Part shown: positions 1 through 11,229 of the stretch, one piece after another | Position numbering within the stretch: the first letter of the stretch is position 1 | Layout of the letters: every line of letters begins with the position of its first letter | Origin: Lingula anatina | Taxonomy: Eukaryota; Brachiopoda; Lingulata; Lingulida; Lingulidae | NCBI RefSeq assembly: GCF_001039355.2 | Contig: NW_019775402.1 | Location: 206,872 to 259,908, forward strand | DNA length: 53,037 bases | Direction: 5' to 3' | Notes under the pieces: model-generated | Told to the model about the DNA's origin: nothing | Database searches by the model: none | Seen by the model: the letters and a program-made list of their open reading frames with translations, nothing else | Program-made: the position numbers and the translations under genes

Positions 1-40
1 GTGTGTGTGGGGGGGGGGGGAGGGGGGGAGGGGGAGAGAG
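1..40. repeat. GT/poly-G low-complexity tract
   Basis: The window opens with GT dinucleotides, a long G run broken by single A residues, and a short GA tail. It is simple sequence with no coding content. Confidence 0.9.
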
Positions 41-798
41 CGTGTAAAATTTTCGCTTCACATTAAACAACATCCATCTCCGCACACTCCCACCACCAAC
101 AACAACTACAGTACAACATCACCGTAAACCACCTTTTTTTTACTCCAGGTGGGATTTAGGAAGCACTAACATGCTGAAGAATGGGGCTTTCAATTTTTAC
201 AATAGTTGGTTTTATCATCGATTAGTATTTCGCAAATAATTGCAATGAACTTCATGGCATATATACCCAGCATGTACAGTTTAATGAGCCAAAACTAATC
301 AGCATTTTGAATTTTTTCCTTTTTTTATTTGTTCTCAGCCGTTTTCTACCGACCAACTCTTTCTTACTTCCAAACTTCCAAAAGACTCTCCATATATAAC
401 TGTGCGTATACGAATACATGAGCTTTCTAACTCCTTCTGTCCCAAGTCAGTTCAAGGCATCTCTTCCATTGTCTGTATATTCAGAAAACGGGACTATAAG
501 CTGTGTTCTTTATTCTGTCACTTCAAAGAAATACACATTCCATTGGGATATGCTCACCAGCTATTTTTACCAAGTCATCAAAATGAACAAGATCTCTCTC
601 ACACCATCCATAACTGACCAAATTAAAACGACATAAAGGTCTACACAGTAGGTGTTAGATGTCCCGATAACTTATAGGGCATATAACCTCATTATTTATT
701 TATCAAAGTACTGTTCTTGTTGGAGTTCCGATGGTGTTGAGCCTGGTAGTGCCAATGGCCAGTACTAGGCGAGACCGTGGGAATGAGTCAAGATATGT

Positions 799-835
799 GA
801 GGTCGAGGTCAAGGTCGAGGTCAAGGTCAAGGTGG
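799..835 (+). repeat. Hexamer AGGTC(A/G) array
   Basis: Six tandem hexamers of the form AGGTCA or AGGTCG follow one another without spacing, and a perfect TGACGTC (cAMP-response-like) heptamer follows at 846-852. TCAAGGTCA within the array is the extended half-site bound by monomeric nuclear receptors of the ERR/FTZ-F1 type. The array is seen directly. Any regulatory role is inference, since short tandem repeats arise without function. Confidence 0.7.
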
Positions 836-1382
836 CCCTGTGGCGTGACGTCGCGGTGACAGGAGTGGACAGGGGACTTGGCTACGTCAAGGACGTTAGC
901 TGTCCGGGAAGATAGATTTTGTTCCGCGTATGTCCATGGTCATCATAACTTGTACATATATGTCTCGTTAGTTTGGAAACAGATGTTCATCACAACTTTT
1001 CTTTTAGACCGTCTTTTCCATTCGTCTTTGCCCTTTTTATACTTAATAAACATTATTGCATAAAATGAAATTAAGAATTTTATTATACAAAAAGGAATTA
1101 AAGTTATCTCACGCGTCTATTTAAGACAAGTCCATGTTGAATAATTTTCATTAATAATACATATTTAGGAACAATAAGACGAAGTGGACAAGAATTCAAG
1201 ACACAGAAGGAATTGTGGGTCAATTGATGGTGTAGTGCTGAATATGGGGAAAATAGTTCGCCTCTTAGTAACTATCCCAGTGATGTAAGCAGTTTTTTTA
1301 ACCTCCACTCCATCTGTACACACAGAGGGTGCACAATAAAAAGATTGTGGAAACTCTACACTACACTGAAAAGTGGCAAATC

Positions 1383-1409
1383 AATAATAATAAAAACAAC
1401 AACAACAAC

Positions 1410-1453
<44 letters not shown>
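1383..1453. repeat. AAT/AAC trinucleotide microsatellite
   Basis: A run of AAC triplets passes into a long run of AAT triplets. Reading it as protein gives poly-N or poly-I, so open frames across it are artefacts. Confidence 0.95.
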
Positions 1454-1456
<3 letters not shown>

Positions 1457-2187
1457 CAGGAAAAGAAGAAGGGTTACAAGCGGGAAACACGGCTGCTGGA
1501 AAGCAGGCCTACTCTATTACATGTATATCAACAGATTGCATTTCGTTACTTTCCTCAGACAGAATATGGTCAAATTAAAAATGGTATCTACACACAGCAC
1601 TGCCCCAAACCACCTCACCAGATCTTTAATATGGCAAAATGTTGTCCCTGTCCGCTTTGTCCCTGCAAAGAACATTAATGACCTGTCTCTTATTTTAGCC
1701 TTTTATTTCGACATCCAATTTTCCATAAACGTATGAAATCTTTTTGAATGAAAACAGTCGTTACCGTCAATCTTAAGTTTGCATAGCCTATACAATGTAA
1801 TTTGTTAACTGAATTCAAACGCGACTCGATTAATTTATATATCAAAACACAGGCCCAACGAATATATATTACCGATTATAGATGGTGTATTATCACGAAA
1901 ACTCCGCCAAGAAGTCACGTAATTCCTTTTTACCGCTGCGATGGTTCTGCCATCTATCGGCATGGTGAGAGATTAGACTTGGCTTCATGTCTGGTACAAG
2001 TTTTTTTTTTTTACAATGATGTATGTATATACTCCCCAGATGGCAGTCATTCTCAAGACGTCAGGTAAGGTGTCTTGTTTTTTAACGAAGCGCTGCTTCG
2101 TATGGAACTGTCATCGGAAATGAGTAAGCAAGATTCCTGCCCTAGCCTTTGATCTCATTAATCTCAAAATGAATAAACACGTAAGCT

Positions 2188-2226
2188 TAAAAAGAAAGAA
2201 AGAAAGAAAGAGAGAAAGAAAGAAAG
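2188..2226. repeat. AAAG tetranucleotide microsatellite
   Basis: About nine AAAG units are interrupted once by AGAG. Confidence 0.95.
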
Positions 2227-2524
2227 CATGAATGAATGGATAAGCGTAATTAAATAAATGAATAATTAAGTAAAGAGATGAAATGGAGCAGAGTGAATTG
2301 CCTAGTTTCAAGCGTAGAGCAAGCTCTCTTACGAGAGCAATTACGTTGATGGATTTACAGGAGTAAAACGAAGTGTCAAGCTAACAGAATATTAATCCAC
2401 TTCAAGATGACGCAGTAAGATTAGACATAGGGCCTATTGGGTGCTTATTGGGTAACATACATGCACATCCCCTGGATTCGTTCAGTATAGGTGTATCATT
2501 GTGGTAAACTGTATTTAAGACTCG

Positions 2525-2577
2525 CCCCCCCCCCCCAAAAAAAAAAAAATAAAATAAATTAAAATAAATAATAATAA
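2525..2577. repeat. Poly-C / poly-A and AAAT tract
   Basis: Twelve C residues are followed by thirteen A residues and an A/T-only tail. Confidence 0.9.
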
Positions 2578-3486
2578 ACGTTAAACGAGAATGCCGCTTT
2601 CTAATCCTGTTCTTTGCTGGGGTGTAAATTGCATAAAGATGTATATTGGTGATTAAGGAAGCTGAACTGATTTTGAAAGCCAAAAAGAAAAAAATGCATG
2701 CTCACTGCAACATGGAAGAAAATGATAGTAAGTTGTCTGGTATGAAGTTCACATACCTGCATGAAAAAATAAATAAATAAAAATAATAAACAGAAGATGG
2801 GCGGAGATGGCACCGGTAGCACCTGTTTAAAAAAAATGTCGATTTTGTCCATTTGTTGACGTATTTGTGTAAGAAAACAAAATACCCTACAGTCCATTTA
2901 ATTTATTAATTTTTCCGTTTGGGTCCTCGAACTTTTCCTTTGAGCCTTTATGATGTGCAAAAACAAAACAAAACAAAACAAGATTATAAGGATAAATTCT
3001 AGTTCAAAGTACGTTTTATTTTGCCATTTTGTGGCGTAAAACTGATGCCTTTTCCCAGGGTTTAAACAAAATAAGTCACTCGATCAACCACAAAAGAGAT
3101 TTAAACTGTTCTTTCCTTCAAAAGTTTGGTCGTAAGTCTAACTAACTTACCTGACCTACTTAGCTGCCACATATATACATGCAGCATAGAAAACCAGCAG
3201 AAAATCCGTTCAAATATAATTTTTCGGGTAACATTAAAAGATGTCTTTTGGTAATTCCCTAAGCTTTACTATTGGAAACTACAAGCTGGTATTTGGTCGG
3301 CGTTTGTGGCAAAATTTTGACTTCAGTTGCACCTTAAAAACTTTCCACTTGAAAATGCGATGTAAATAAACCAAAACGTTCCGGTAGTGATTCGTTTCTT
3401 GTCACATATTACATATTAATAAGACCTGCAAACAAATAGTGCGCAGAAAGAATAAGTTCAAAACATGAAAAATTAAAAAATTTCTT

Positions 3487-3628
3487 TTAATAATCCCAGT
3501 CTGTTTTAGTCGTCTCTGCTTTACTTTTGGAGAGGTGATCCACGATTCCTTCTTTTCTCTGTCGCCTTGGAAACCATACCGACGTGGTAACAGTACCAGT
3601 TGTGAATGTTGAGATCACATTTTCTAAT
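3487..3628 (-). CDS. Candidate terminal exon of an unknown minus-strand gene
   Basis: Read on the minus strand, a pyrimidine-rich stretch ending CTCATCTCCTACAG is a strong 3' splice site. It is followed by a single base and then 46 codons and a TAA stop. The peptide begins LENVISTFTTGTVTTSVW and then has FPRRQRKEG and a charged tail ending KTDWDY. The tail is polar and basic, like a cytoplasmic C-terminus, but I recognise no family. The exon would start in phase 2. A possible upstream donor (AA|GTATTT on the minus strand, near 3817) has the matching phase and follows VEVSGATKICTRSSFG, but I cannot find a good acceptor for that exon. This could be chance. Confidence 0.3.
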
Positions 3629-4970
3629 CTGTAGGAGATGAGAATTTGAAATAAAAAAGCTTGCTTGTTTTCTGGATCATTTATACATTGGTAATATCCA
3701 ATGAGAAATTTCTGCCGGCTCGAATTTACCAATGATTTTGTTTAAAAATCCTAATATTTGTCTCAAAAAATTCCGTTTCCGCGTTTAGTAGGGTAAAGCA
3801 ACGTGAAAGAAAAATACTTGCCAAACGAGGAGCGCGTGCATATTTTGGTTGCACCGCTCACTTCGACTTCAAACTTTTGTTTATTTTAAACAACTAGACG
3901 AGGGTGCGGCAGTTAGAATGTACACCTGCTTCTCGTTTTTCAAAAACGTACGAACTCATCCTTTGGTGGTGCCAGTTTAGAGAAACGTCGTTTGTCAAAA
4001 TCATTGTTCAGAGACGAGAAGTAACTTTTACTTCAAGTTTCAGAATATGTCTTCTAATAGTTGCGCTAATTTCACCGTTATTTTTTTCTTTTATTTTTTC
4101 TTTTCATAATTCCAAAACATCTTTCATAAAACTGTATGTGCGCGACTCTTTTTCTTGTCGCAACCGTTATTCGGCCAAATGCACTTGTCTATATAAAGAA
4201 AGAAAGAAAAAAGGAAGAAACATAAGATGATAAATTAGCAGATGAAATGTTGATGAAAATATCCTAAAGTTTTTTTTTCAGCTCGGCAAACTCGAGTGAA
4301 GAAAAAAGTTGTAGTACAATGAAAAGGTTATCCATATTATTGCGCTGTGCTTTTTTCCCCTTTTAAATAACGTATGCTCGTCCCTTTGATGACCAAATTC
4401 CAGCTTGCAATCCAAGAAAAGTGCGGGTAGTTTCAAACCTTATATCCTATAGACACTTAATATTCGACACATTTTTTATGTTTTCTGTCCAGTATCCCTC
4501 GTGAATTTTAATCACGAACACCATTTTCTTATCCAACTGAATCTATGCCTTTATAATATTGACGGTGCGCTCCGTTGTCACTGAAATGTGCGAGACGGAA
4601 TATTGTGCATGAACTTTGGGTAAAATATAAAATGAACTTCTCTGTTGCACTTTTCGATGAAAATCACTGACGATGACGATTCAGTGAAAGGCATTTTCAC
4701 ATCATGGGCATCCATAGACCGAAGAGAACGATTTTCATTCATCCGCCTTCCACGTCAAACTCCATCTTGTTTAAGTGAATACCCCATGATCCTGGGTCTT
4801 AGCTGGAAAACGCTTAACTAGACGCTGGTAAAATTTACTCGACTTTAAATCCGGTTAATTGGCCACTAGGGTGGACCGTCATGGTGTCAGTGCCAGGACG
4901 TGAAACCTTCGTTTGTTTTGATCACCGCCACAGCAGTCGACATCTTGATAAGGACACGGTTGTCGGCTAA
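3629..4970. other. Unannotated stretch, no clear gene
   Basis: AT-rich unique sequence with a few CpG-containing patches and T-rich runs near 4080-4110. The only coding hint is the possible partner of the minus-strand exon near 3818-3870. I see no repeat family or RNA gene. Confidence 0.4.
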
Positions 4971-5145
4971 GGCCCCATTCAGAATAAAGGACTAACTAGT
5001 CCAAGGGTCAAATATGGCCGACTCACTTGAATACTTCCCCACGGTATATCTATTCAGTGTCTTTTAGCGGCTTAGAAGACAAGCTTTGTAGTGGGTCGCC
5101 ATATTTGACCCTCGGACTAGTTAGTCCTCTATTCTGAATGGGGCC
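4971..5145. mobile_element. Harbinger-like MITE, family A (copy A1)
   Basis: A 175-bp element has long terminal inverted repeats beginning GGCCCCATTCAGAATA. They continue through the palindrome-like GGACTAACTAGTCC and an inner pair built on CAAATATGGC. It is flanked by TAA at 4968-4970 and 5146-5148. A 3-bp TWA target duplication with TIRs starting G is typical of PIF/Harbinger non-autonomous elements. It has no coding capacity. Related copies occur at 15840, 16435, 40679, 41365, 41894 and 49899. Confidence 0.85.
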
Positions 5146-5200
5146 TAAGTTGTCAGCCTCTCTCTGCGTGGCGCCTACGGTTTCCGTTCAACGTGTACAA

Positions 5201-5375
5201 CCGGTGTGACAGGAATGGTAGTCCTAGGAAAAGAAGTCCGGACTCCCATAAATAAGTACAGGTTAGGGTTAGTTGGAGTAAGTACAAATACATGGGACGA
5301 ATGTCACCTGTACAAATTAAATAATGGGGAACGGACTGCGATTCCTAGCGGTCTACCATTCCTGTTACACTGGCA
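5201..5375. mobile_element. MITE family E (copy E1)
   Basis: The ends are inverted repeats: CCGGTGTGACAGGAATGGTA on the left and its degenerate complement, ending CCTGTTACACTGG, on the right. The interior is AT-rich and non-coding. A better preserved copy is at 7609-7787. The superfamily is not clear from the ends. Confidence 0.75.
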
Positions 5376-5730
5376 TACTGTATATAGGCCTACAAGTTTT
5401 AGTTTTTCTTTACTTTTTGTAGAAAGGGCTTTAATTTATTTCTAAAACAGACGTTAATATAATATTTTATCATTGTTTTCCTTTTTATTTTTAAGAAATC
5501 AAAAGAAATCTTTGGACCTATATTTCGGAAAATCTGTAACTTATATATGTACATGTTAAAGTTCCACTTCTTCATGACATGACAGTGAAACTTCATTTCT
5601 TTTATTATATTTTTTATATATACAGGTGGTATCTTTATAAAACCTTATTAAAGATCTACCGGTCCAGTGAACATAATTTTCTGTAAGCATAGAATAGAAT
5701 ACAGCATAATCCGTTGCTGAGCTATAAATT

Positions 5731-5772
5731 AAAAAAGAAAAAAAAAAAAAAAGAAAAAAAAAAAAAAAAAAA
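5731..5772. repeat. Poly-A tract
   Basis: About 40 A residues are broken by three single G or C bases. It could be the tail of an old retroposon, but no body with internal promoter boxes is seen upstream. Confidence 0.9.
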
Positions 5773-6238
5773 CAACGTGTCCAAAGATTTATTTTGATTT
5801 CTTTAAATTACAATAAAAAAAGATAAAATATTGAATTAATCTCTCGTGTTTTAGAAATAAAAACCCTTCGTACATAGGGTTAAGAACGACTAAAACCTTT
5901 ATTTATATCGGTAGCCCTACAATTAAAATTCGTTATTTAAAGTTCTATAAATCGGCTAATAATTACTTCATTTCATGCATAGTTTGCCCTATAATTCCGT
6001 ACGAGCCGTAACGAAAAAGTCCTTTAGGATCCTATAAGACTTGGTTTTTCGTAAAGGAGTGTCTATAATTGTAAATAAGCTCTGCTCTTAGTCCTCAAGT
6101 GCACCATAAAAAATAAATAAATACATAAAATAAATAAATAAAGAGGCAAAGAAAATTTGAATTTTGCCAATCATCTAAGTTATAAAAAAAGTGATGACAA
6201 AACTGGCGCTGGGATATATACCTGATATACGTTCAGTA

Positions 6239-6286
6239 ACAAAAATAATAATAATAATAATAGGGCCTAATAATAATAATAATAAC
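6239..6286. repeat. AAT microsatellite, interrupted
   Basis: Two AAT runs are separated by a short TAGGGCCTA-type interruption. Confidence 0.9.
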
Positions 6287-7139
6287 CCGAAAAAAATGTT
6301 ATTTTCGCCTAGGCATTGTTTTTAAGTACCTATTTGAGGCTCGTCTTCTTAGACATAATTCAAGCCACATGACATGTGGGCGTCCTTTTCGTGGTCTTAT
6401 TTTATTTACACGTGAATGTTTTAAATTAACTTATTCCTATTTTGGTTTGCCTGAAGCCCGCAAAACGTGTCTTCCCAGGTTTTCCTATCTAACGCAATGC
6501 AGCAATATTTTCACGGAAACTTAATTATCGCAAAGTGAATCGTCGCAATAAAATACTGCAATAATTAATGTTAAAACCATTACAAAAACACATCGTCAAA
6601 AGGACAAAGTTTTAGGGAATTTACTTCCGTCACATCTAATTACCAGAAGAAACTTCCTGGGCCACCGCGAAGGTAAAGGTCGTTTCATATCAATATCAAT
6701 GCGCAAACAAAATAGGTCACATGTGTAAATATTGACACAAACCACTTTGAGTTATTGGGTACAGTGAACAGACTTCCCTGGGATAGGTCCGCAATACAGC
6801 AACCCAAGAGTTCAGAAAAACATGTGTGGTAGGAAGAACTGAGAAAAGGATAATAACAGCGGGCACCTTGCTGGTAAATTGGTGACCTATTTACCCCCTG
6901 CTGTCCTAATTTCGGGGGCGTAAAACTTCCTTGACCTAGATTAGTAGCCGTACCATATATCTAACATATTTAGTGTAGCCAATTTGCATATATGTCATTA
7001 TTATACGTGTGTGTGTGATACTATCGTAACTTATTAGGCGGTTAATTGTGGCCCGTGCCCGCTCAAGAACAGATTCCTGGAAACGTGAGAGAAAAGTGAA
7101 CTGAACGCTAGTGGGACTCAACGAAACGTTGCAAAAATT

Positions 7140-7370
7140 AATCGGCTTCCGTTTTCCTCGCTGCTGTACAAATCTCGCGATTAGCTTCAAGACGGCCTTA
7201 TGCAGGTAATATTGTAAAGCACATCACGGTGTGAGTTAGTATGAGTGATTTATTGACGCCTGGATGTTGTGAAATGTGCATCAATCTCTGTGGCATTTTA
7301 CAAAAACCCCGGAACTTTTATCGATCAGCTGACAGAGTAGAGTATTATTCAAGATGGCTGCTTGACGTCC
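7140..7370 (+). promoter_or_regulatory. Possible promoter and 5' UTR exon of the + strand gene
   Basis: The stretch is less AT-rich than its surroundings and has several known promoter words. TCTCGCGA at 7173-7180 is half of the TCTCGCGAGA element. A pyrimidine-rich TTCCGTTTTCCTCG sits at about 7147. CAAGATGGCTGC at 7350-7361 resembles the YY1 site found just downstream of many start sites. TGACGTC lies at 7363-7369. A donor-like CAG|GTAATA falls after 7205, so a non-coding first exon could end there and join the exon at 8941. All of this is inference from motifs. A minus-strand acceptor-like site at 7077 shows the region can be read otherwise. Confidence 0.25.
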
Positions 7371-7608
7371 GAATCGGCCCGATAAGACTTCAGTTGAGGG
7401 TGAAATATTCCATTTTCTCGTTTGTTGGGACAGTGTTTAGCTCTAAGACATGTCAAGTACAACTGTATTGTTGTGTTTGTTGATCGTAAGACGCAGGGAT
7501 TTGAGCTCACCTTGTAAATAAGTAATGAGATTAAAGTTGCTATAGTATTACTGACCTCGAATTAGCGTTCAACAGGTTAGAGGTTGACCAGTGTCATATA
7601 GTTCCCTA

Positions 7609-7787
7609 ATGCCGGTGTGACAGGAATGGTAGTCCACTAGGAACCCTAGTCCATTCCCCCATAACTTTGTACAGGTAACATATGTCCCATAAACCAACCC
7701 AAATACTCTGAATAAACCTGACCTGTACTAATCTTATGGGACCCTGGACTTCCATTCCTGGGACTACCACTCCTGTCACACCGGCAT
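7609..7787. mobile_element. MITE family E (copy E2)
   Basis: The terminal inverted repeats are nearly perfect. ATGCCGGTGTGACAGGAATG opens the element and the complement closes it with CCTGTCACACCGGCAT. The fold-back continues inward through GGTAGTCC. It is about 180 bp with no coding capacity. Together with 5201-5375 it defines a family. Confidence 0.85.
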
Positions 7788-8390
7788 GGTAATGTAAAGG
7801 ATGATCCCAGCTTTGATCAGTCTTTGCTGTATCTTGCACTGGGGTCTGAGTACCAGAAATATATCCAATAGTACACTGGGGTATTCAGTTTAACTGGCGT
7901 GACTGCCCCTCCCCCCTTTCCCGTGCACAGTAAACAGACTTGCCTGGTTATGGGATATTATAAGTTTTCTTACTTGTTTCCAGTTGTAATTTTTTATGTG
8001 TTGGAAACATTTTATATTAATTTACAGTTTATACTTATTTTTGGTTGCCGCTGCTCCGTAGATATAAGTTACAGCACAAGGCACACCAGTGTGTTTTAAA
8101 AATAATATTCTCCAAGTCTAGATTGTACTGTGATAACTTAATTGTATCCATTCAGTAATCATATATATAAGAAATGGCCCATCACCTATATTAAGTTTTA
8201 GTTCTTCCTAAATAAATAGATTGTTTTAAGATAGGGCGGCAGCAAACAGTCTGTCAAAAAGGGGTGAGGTAAAGAAGTAGGAGTGTGGTGTGAGAAGGGG
8301 AGGGCTTTTTTTTTGTTTTAAATTTTCATGTCTTCAACAAGCTTGAATTGGCAGATTTGTAGATATAAAGTACATTACACACATTTGAAC

Positions 8391-8440
<50 letters not shown>

Positions 8441-8940
8441 CACAGATTTCATTTTCTCTTGCATATTATAGCCTTGGCTATACTAGTAAGTATATAGCCC
8501 TTGTATTCAGTCATGATTAAGAATTGTTTTTACACCTTGACTCACTAACAATGTTTTAAAATAATAGTGGAAGACATTTCCTATCTGATGTTGTCTGTGC
8601 AAGCAATGCTAAATGCCATTCAAACATAAAGCTCTGAGAGTTATCCTGGTCCTTATGCTTGGTAACGCATATATTTTATGCAGGATTGCAGTTTGTTGGG
8701 CACCAGAACTTGTTGTAATAGGAACTCTGCACTCGTAAGTGTATGGGGTTTAAATGATAATAGTCGTAGGATGGTATTATATTATGTTTTATGTTTGCCC
8801 CCTCCCCCTCCAATCTCTGTTTCTTCAACTGATCAATTTTCAAGCCTGATTTTATGTAGAGTGTATTCTTTCTTGTTAGTGATAATTGCCAAATGTAATA
8901 CAAAGGTTGTTACGGTATTGAAATACATTTTATTCTTCAG
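7788..8940. other. Sequence upstream of the first visible exon, probably intron
   Basis: AT-rich sequence with a C-run and CA microsatellite at 8391-8438. It ends in the pyrimidine-rich acceptor TTTTATTCTTCAG just before 8941. No other exon is seen. If the promoter guess at 7.1-7.4 kb is right, this is the first intron. Confidence 0.5.
8391..8438. repeat. Poly-C followed by CA microsatellite
   Basis: Seventeen C residues are followed by about fifteen CA units. Confidence 0.95.
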
Positions 8941-9078
8941 GACCCTAAGGAGGAAAACACTACAGTAACCCAACCTAAACAATCAACCCAGGAAGTAACA
9001 GAAACACAACAGGACCACACCCCTCCAACCATGAACACTGGACAGGATAACATGAAGCAGAATGGCATGAATGAGCAG
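8941..9078 (+). CDS. Exon of a low-complexity Q/N-rich protein
   Basis: The exon follows a good acceptor (TTTTATTCTTCAG) and ends at CAG|GTAGGT. It is 138 nt, exactly 46 codons, open in phase 0, and begins DPKEENTTVTQPKQSTQEVT. It is rich in T, Q, E and N and has no folded-domain signature. An ATG in good context (ACCATGA, giving MNTGQDNMKQNGMNEQ) lies inside it. It could serve as the start codon if the upstream exon is untranslated, although the preceding part of the exon also looks coding. The last 28 exon bases and the donor form the first unit of the 43-bp tandem array that follows. The exon continues in frame into 11230. Confidence 0.72.
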
Positions 9079-9566
9079 GTAGGTGCAAAGAAACATGTAG
9101 CAGAATGGCATGAATGAACAGGTAGGTGCAATGAAACATTAAGTAGAATGGCATGAATGAACAGGTAGGTGCAAAGAAACATGAAGCAGAATGGCATGAA
9201 TGAACAGGTAGGTGCAATGAAACATGAAGCAGAATAGCATGAATGAACAGGTAGGTGCAAAGAAACATGAAGCAGAATGGCATGAATGAACAGGTAGGTG
9301 CAATGAAACATGAAGCAGAATGGCATGAATGAACAGGTAGGTGCAAATAAACATGAAGCAGAATGGCATGAATGAACAGGTAGGTGAAATGAAACATTTA
9401 GTAGAAAGACATGAATAAGCAGGTAGGTGCAAAGAAACATGAAAAATGAAACAGAATGGCATGAATGAGCAAGTAGGTACAATGAAACATGGTACAGAAT
9501 TGTGTGAATGAGCAGGTAAGTGCAGAAAGGCACGAATGACTAGGTAGGTCCAATGAAATATGAAAT
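9051..9566 (+). repeat. 43-bp minisatellite made from exon end plus splice donor
   Basis: About twelve units start at 9051, 9094, 9137, 9180, 9223, 9266, 9309, 9352, 9395, 9438 and 9488, with a last degenerate unit after that. Each consists of CATGAAGCAGAATGGCATGA, then ATGAACAG, then GTAGGTGCAA and GAAA. The first unit overlaps the real exon and its 5' splice site, so every unit carries a copy of exon-end sequence and a donor-like site. One late copy (GT at 9516) has the stronger CAG|GTAAGT. Reading through from the exon meets TGA within the next unit. Minus-strand open frames here, with repeated HSCHSASCF-type peptides, are artefacts. Confidence 0.95.
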
Positions 9567-11229
9567 GTTCTAGTTGATAAAATGATGTGAAGGAGCACTC
9601 TCTCTTTCTCTCTTTCACTCTTGTCATTTAACTTTTGTTGGAAAATGACTGTGATTTGATAACATTCAGTCATATCAGTATCAATTATTAAAAGTGTTCT
9701 GTTTTATAAACAGCAAAGCAACTGAAGCAGAAGCCCAATGGGAATGAATTTGCTTCTTTGTGTTTTTATAAACATCATGCAAAGTGAGACAAAACATAAA
9801 CATTATATACTGGGGGATGGGGGCGGGGGTACCTCTCAGAATTTTGTTTGAAATACAAATTTTAGTTTAATTTTTTATCAGTGACAAATAAGAATAGATA
9901 AAATGGATATTTTTTTCTGTATTAAAGCAATCATAGTGGATTAGGCATTTATTTGTGTCCCAGTGCCAAGTTGCAATGGAAGATGCTCTTGCAAGTGCAT
10001 TTTACCTTGCAACACCAGGCAGCAGGCCTGAGGGAAATACAGAAATTTATGTATATTTTTTTCTTTCAAATCTTGACTCAGTGAGGCAGTGGTATTAGTG
10101 ACATTTTTGTATAAGCATCTGGTATGACTTTACATGGAAATCTTTGGCAGACAAGCCAGACACCAGTTGGCTGCTTGCCCCATGCTGAGAACACTGTTGA
10201 CAAAAAAAAAAGGAAAACAAAACTTATTTTTTCTGTTATCTTTACAGATACAAGTAAATTATTAGCGCTCTTAAAAAGGGATGTGAATTTTGTTTACGTG
10301 GGTGTTTGTGTGTCCTTTTGTGTGGCTGTATTTGGTAATATCTGATGTTATACATACATGTTCCATACTTTTTTTCCCAAAATTGTCTTGTTAATTGTCT
10401 GTCAACACTGTTAGAACTCTGTGAACATGAAGAACATGACTGGGTTATAAATGAAGCTTGCTGCGGTTACTTTACCTTCCCCGATGTGTCTGCTGAATAG
10501 AAAATTGGATATTTGCATTGACAAGAGATGTGTTTGAACAAGCTTGGTTGCCCTTGACTCGCTTTCATGAAAAAAATGCTACTGTACTTTAAAGGACAAC
10601 ACACAGATGCTGATCCATTCTAATGTACAAACATGACGCTTAGTGATTGGCCCTATAGCAGAGTCTGCAATACTACCGAATTACACGATTTTTGCGCCCA
10701 TGGAAAATAAATTTGACCATGGCTATGCAGATGAAGCTTTACTTACTGGTATTTTATTCTCCACTGATTTAGATGTGTTTGAATATTTGGAAATCGAAAA
10801 ATTGGCCCAGGTAGCTTTTGCTTTTTAACAGCGAATGAGAAAGAATTTTATAAATAAAGGCAGCAGTGGTAAGAAGCTGTAATTGTTGCACTTTTGGTAA
10901 TGGCTCATCTTTGCTATTGTCTTTCCTTATTGTCTTATTAAATTTGATAACTAAATGTGAAATAAAGCACATTATCTTTGTTGCCGTATCCTAAGCTTTC
11001 AACTGCAATCAATTTATCATTTTAAAAAGTATGATATTGTTAAAATTTTCAAAGAACAAAATTAACTTAAGTGGACAGGTGTAGCTTTTGGGCTTGAATA
11101 ATAAGTACACTCACAACTCATGCTTCATTCAAATATAGAAAAATTAGCAATGTGTACAATATCAGTACAGTGCTGCTTTATCTGCCATGACAGTATAATC
11201 GTGTTCATCATCGCTTGTTGTGCTTGTAG
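9567..11229 (+). other. Intron between the first two visible exons
   Basis: Intron sequence following the minisatellite, with a short CT tract at 9600-9616 and T-rich and A-rich runs. An open stretch around 10643-10828 ends at a GTAGCT donor-like site but has no acceptor, so I do not call it an exon. The intron ends in GTTGTGCTTGTAG. Confidence 0.6.

Larger units (their letters stand above)
41..3486. other. Intergenic stretch, no gene recognised
   Basis: I see no exon with convincing splice sites in this stretch. Open frames here are short and are driven by simple repeats (AAT, AAAG, poly-A). It contains a hexamer array at 799-835, several microsatellites listed separately, and AT-rich unique sequence. 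If the candidate minus-strand exon at 3487-3628 is real, its 3' UTR would lie here. A TTTATT on the + strand near 3017, which is AATAAA on the minus strand, could be its polyadenylation signal. Confidence 0.5.
5376..7139. other. Intergenic stretch, no gene recognised
   Basis: AT-rich sequence with a poly-A tract (5731-5772), AAAT repeats near 6105-6142 and an AAT run (6239-6286). No exon, RNA gene or further transposon ends are visible. Confidence 0.45.

Noticed and set aside
6936-7190. Minus-strand acceptor-like CACGTTTCCAG with open codons ESVLERARATINRLI
   Set aside because: No convincing donor follows, and the frame runs into a GT-rich tract. Chance is more likely.
8937-9673. Overlapping minus-strand open frames of up to 198 codons with repeated LPVHSCHSASCF-type peptides
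   Set aside because: They read the 43-bp minisatellite backwards. The period shifts frame each unit, so all three frames stay open without coding selection.
10643-10828. Open stretch ending at a GTAGCT donor-like site (peptide beginning MIGPIAESAILPN)
   Set aside because: There is no usable acceptor upstream and its composition does not match the neighbouring exons.
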